DNA of 40,496 nucleotides from Bacteroidota bacterium (GTDB lineage: Bacteria; Bacteroidota; Bacteroidia; Chitinophagales; Chitinophagaceae): positions 1 through 40,496 of the forward strand of contig JABDCE010000020.1 in NCBI GenBank assembly GCA_013288285.1, given 5' to 3'. The translations under genes were made by a program, and so were the position numbers. The notes under the pieces were generated by a model that saw only the letters and a program-made list of their open reading frames with translations, did no database searches and had not been told where the DNA came from. Of the stretch, positions 39,505 to 40,496 are shown piece after piece. The first letter of the stretch is position 1; each line of letters begins with the position of its first letter.

Positions 39505-40496
39505 ATGCAGAGTCCGTACTTATTATATTCAGATGGCGAGGGGAAAATATTTGAAGATACATCCCTCTATAGTGTAGGCCGCAGCGGCTGGGAGGCAATG
39601 CCCATACCCGAAGAGGATTGGATAGAGCTCCCTGATGGTGGCAACCTATATGAATTGCCCGGCAGAAAGGGCATCGGTATCGATGTGGAAACCGGCGAAA
39701 TGCGTCTATGCGATAAGGGTTGGGCTGTAGCTGCCTTCATACCACCTGCCCATACAGGCTTTTACCTCGCGGCTTACGAAACGCTCGACGATGCACCTAC
39801 ATTACCGCTGTTCTGTTATACGGCTGCCGGCTGGCTCAATGAAAAATTCTACGTGCCTGCTATGCGCATAGAGCGCGATATACGGCAGGAGTGCAGTGGC
39901 TACGATGCAGATAAGGTGCAGCACGGTGTAGATATACTTACTGCCGCCTACCCGCACAACCGCCTGGTAAAACACCTCGCTGATAATTGCGCACTTACTT
40001 ACGATTGCCCTGCCGCACGAAATTACTTCCTCGGCAGGTGGGAATGCCCTATACCTACATCACCCGCCTGCAATGCCAATTGCATGGGCTGTATTTCCTT
40101 CCAGCCGGGCGATGAAACCATCACGTCCCCGCAGGACAGGCTACAGTTCAAACCTACTGCTGCTGAGATAGTAGAGTTTACCGTGCCGCACCTCGAAACA
40201 GCGCCCTACCCCATCGTCAGCTTCGGGCAGGGTTGCGAGGGCGAACCGTTACTGATGTGGGAAACCATAAAGGATTCTATCATTGAGATACGCAAGCACA
40301 CCAAAAAAGGCAGCATCAACATAAACACCAACGGCAGCAAACCCGATGCGGTGGAGCAATTAATGAAAGCAGGGCTCGACAGTATTCGTGTGAGCCTCAA
40401 CTCTGCCCGCGCCGACATCTATACCAAGTATTACCGGCCAAACAACTACCAGTTCGAAGACATTGTGGAAAGTCTGAAAGTGGTGCGCAAATATGG
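39505..40496 (+). CDS. Radical SAM protein (3' part outside window)
   Basis: The plus-strand frame from the ATG at 39505 is open to the window edge (330 codons), so the C-terminus is missing. The cluster-binding motif C189-x3-C193-x2-C196 (SPACNANCMGC) is at 40069-40092 and holds the 4Fe-4S cluster that cleaves S-adenosylmethionine. It is followed by SFGQGCEGEPLL and INTNGSKPDAV, the beta-strand 2 and 3 motifs of the family, and VSLNSARADIYTKYYRP. The N-terminal ~180 residues (PYLLYSDGEGKIFEDTSLY, EDWIELPDGGNLYELPGRK) precede the motif and are not recognised; they might bind a substrate peptide or protein. The reaction is unknown. A start leader with AAAGAGATAA lies just upstream. Confidence 0.85.
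   Translation, partial: MQSPYLLYSDGEGKIFEDTSLYSVGRSGWEAMPIPEEDWIELPDGGNLYELPGRKGIGIDVETGEMRLCDKGWAVAAFIPPAHTGFYLAAYETLDDAPTLPLFCYTAAGWLNEKFYVPAMRIERDIRQECSGYDADKVQHGVDILTAAYPHNRLVKHLADNCALTYDCPAARNYFLGRWECPIPTSPACNANCMGCISFQPGDETITSPQDRLQFKPTAAEIVEFTVPHLETAPYPIVSFGQGCEGEPLLMWETIKDSIIEIRKHTKKGSININTNGSKPDAVEQLMKAGLDSIRVSLNSARADIYTKYYRPNNYQFEDIVESLKVVRKY

Overview
The window looks like chromosomal DNA of a member of the Bacteroidota, most likely a Chitinophagaceae-like soil or freshwater organism. The signs are: secreted proteins with type IX secretion (T9SS) sorting domains, a DUF4402 surface protein, a PafA-type phosphatase, an alpha-oxoamine synthase of the serine palmitoyltransferase group, starts without Shine-Dalgarno sequences, and repeated TAnnTTTG boxes, the -7 element of Bacteroidota promoters. 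No tRNA, rRNA, CRISPR array, transposase or phage gene was seen. The assignment is by gene content only.

Layout. 1-4.0 kb: a DUF4402 protein cut by the window edge, a PafA-like phosphatase lipoprotein, and the oxoamine synthase, preceded by seven heptamer repeats. 4.0-8.8 kb: a small protein-kinase-fold gene with a palindromic repeat at its 5' end, two large T9SS cargo proteins, and between them a decayed partial copy of the same palindrome plus kinase-gene segment. 9.3-11.7 kb: response regulator, histidine kinase, response regulator; the kinase carries ten 21-residue tandem repeats instead of a sensor domain. 11.8-16.8 kb: an RmlD-like reductase, a small membrane protein, a TMTC-like membrane glycosyltransferase with TPRs, and a PolX-like protein whose polymerase aspartates appear lost. 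17.0-37.7 kb: a large exopolysaccharide region. 37.9-40.5 kb: a DUF1835 protein, an unknown membrane protein and a radical SAM protein cut by the window edge.

How the exopolysaccharide region may work. A hybrid histidine kinase ending in an HPt domain is followed by a hexapeptide acyltransferase, a stand-alone receiver, a phosphoglycosyl transferase fused to a degenerate receiver, a Wzx-like flippase and many glycosyltransferases. A tight minus-strand operon then encodes a short TolC-like protein, a Wzz/BY-kinase protein with degenerate kinase motifs, a processive-type GT2, a 48-residue membrane protein found by direct reading, an O-antigen-type polymerase, a GT4 and a polysaccharide deacetylase. 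Together these suggest a Wzx/Wzy-type polymer whose initiation may be controlled by the neighbouring phosphorelay. One glycosyltransferase is interrupted by an in-frame TGA, and three others are a tandem triplication.

The observations I consider most worth following are the pseudo-receiver/phosphoglycosyl transferase fusion beside a receiver and HPt kinase, the ten-repeat sensorless kinase, the palindrome-associated kinase gene with its relic copy, and the translationally coupled 48-residue protein.
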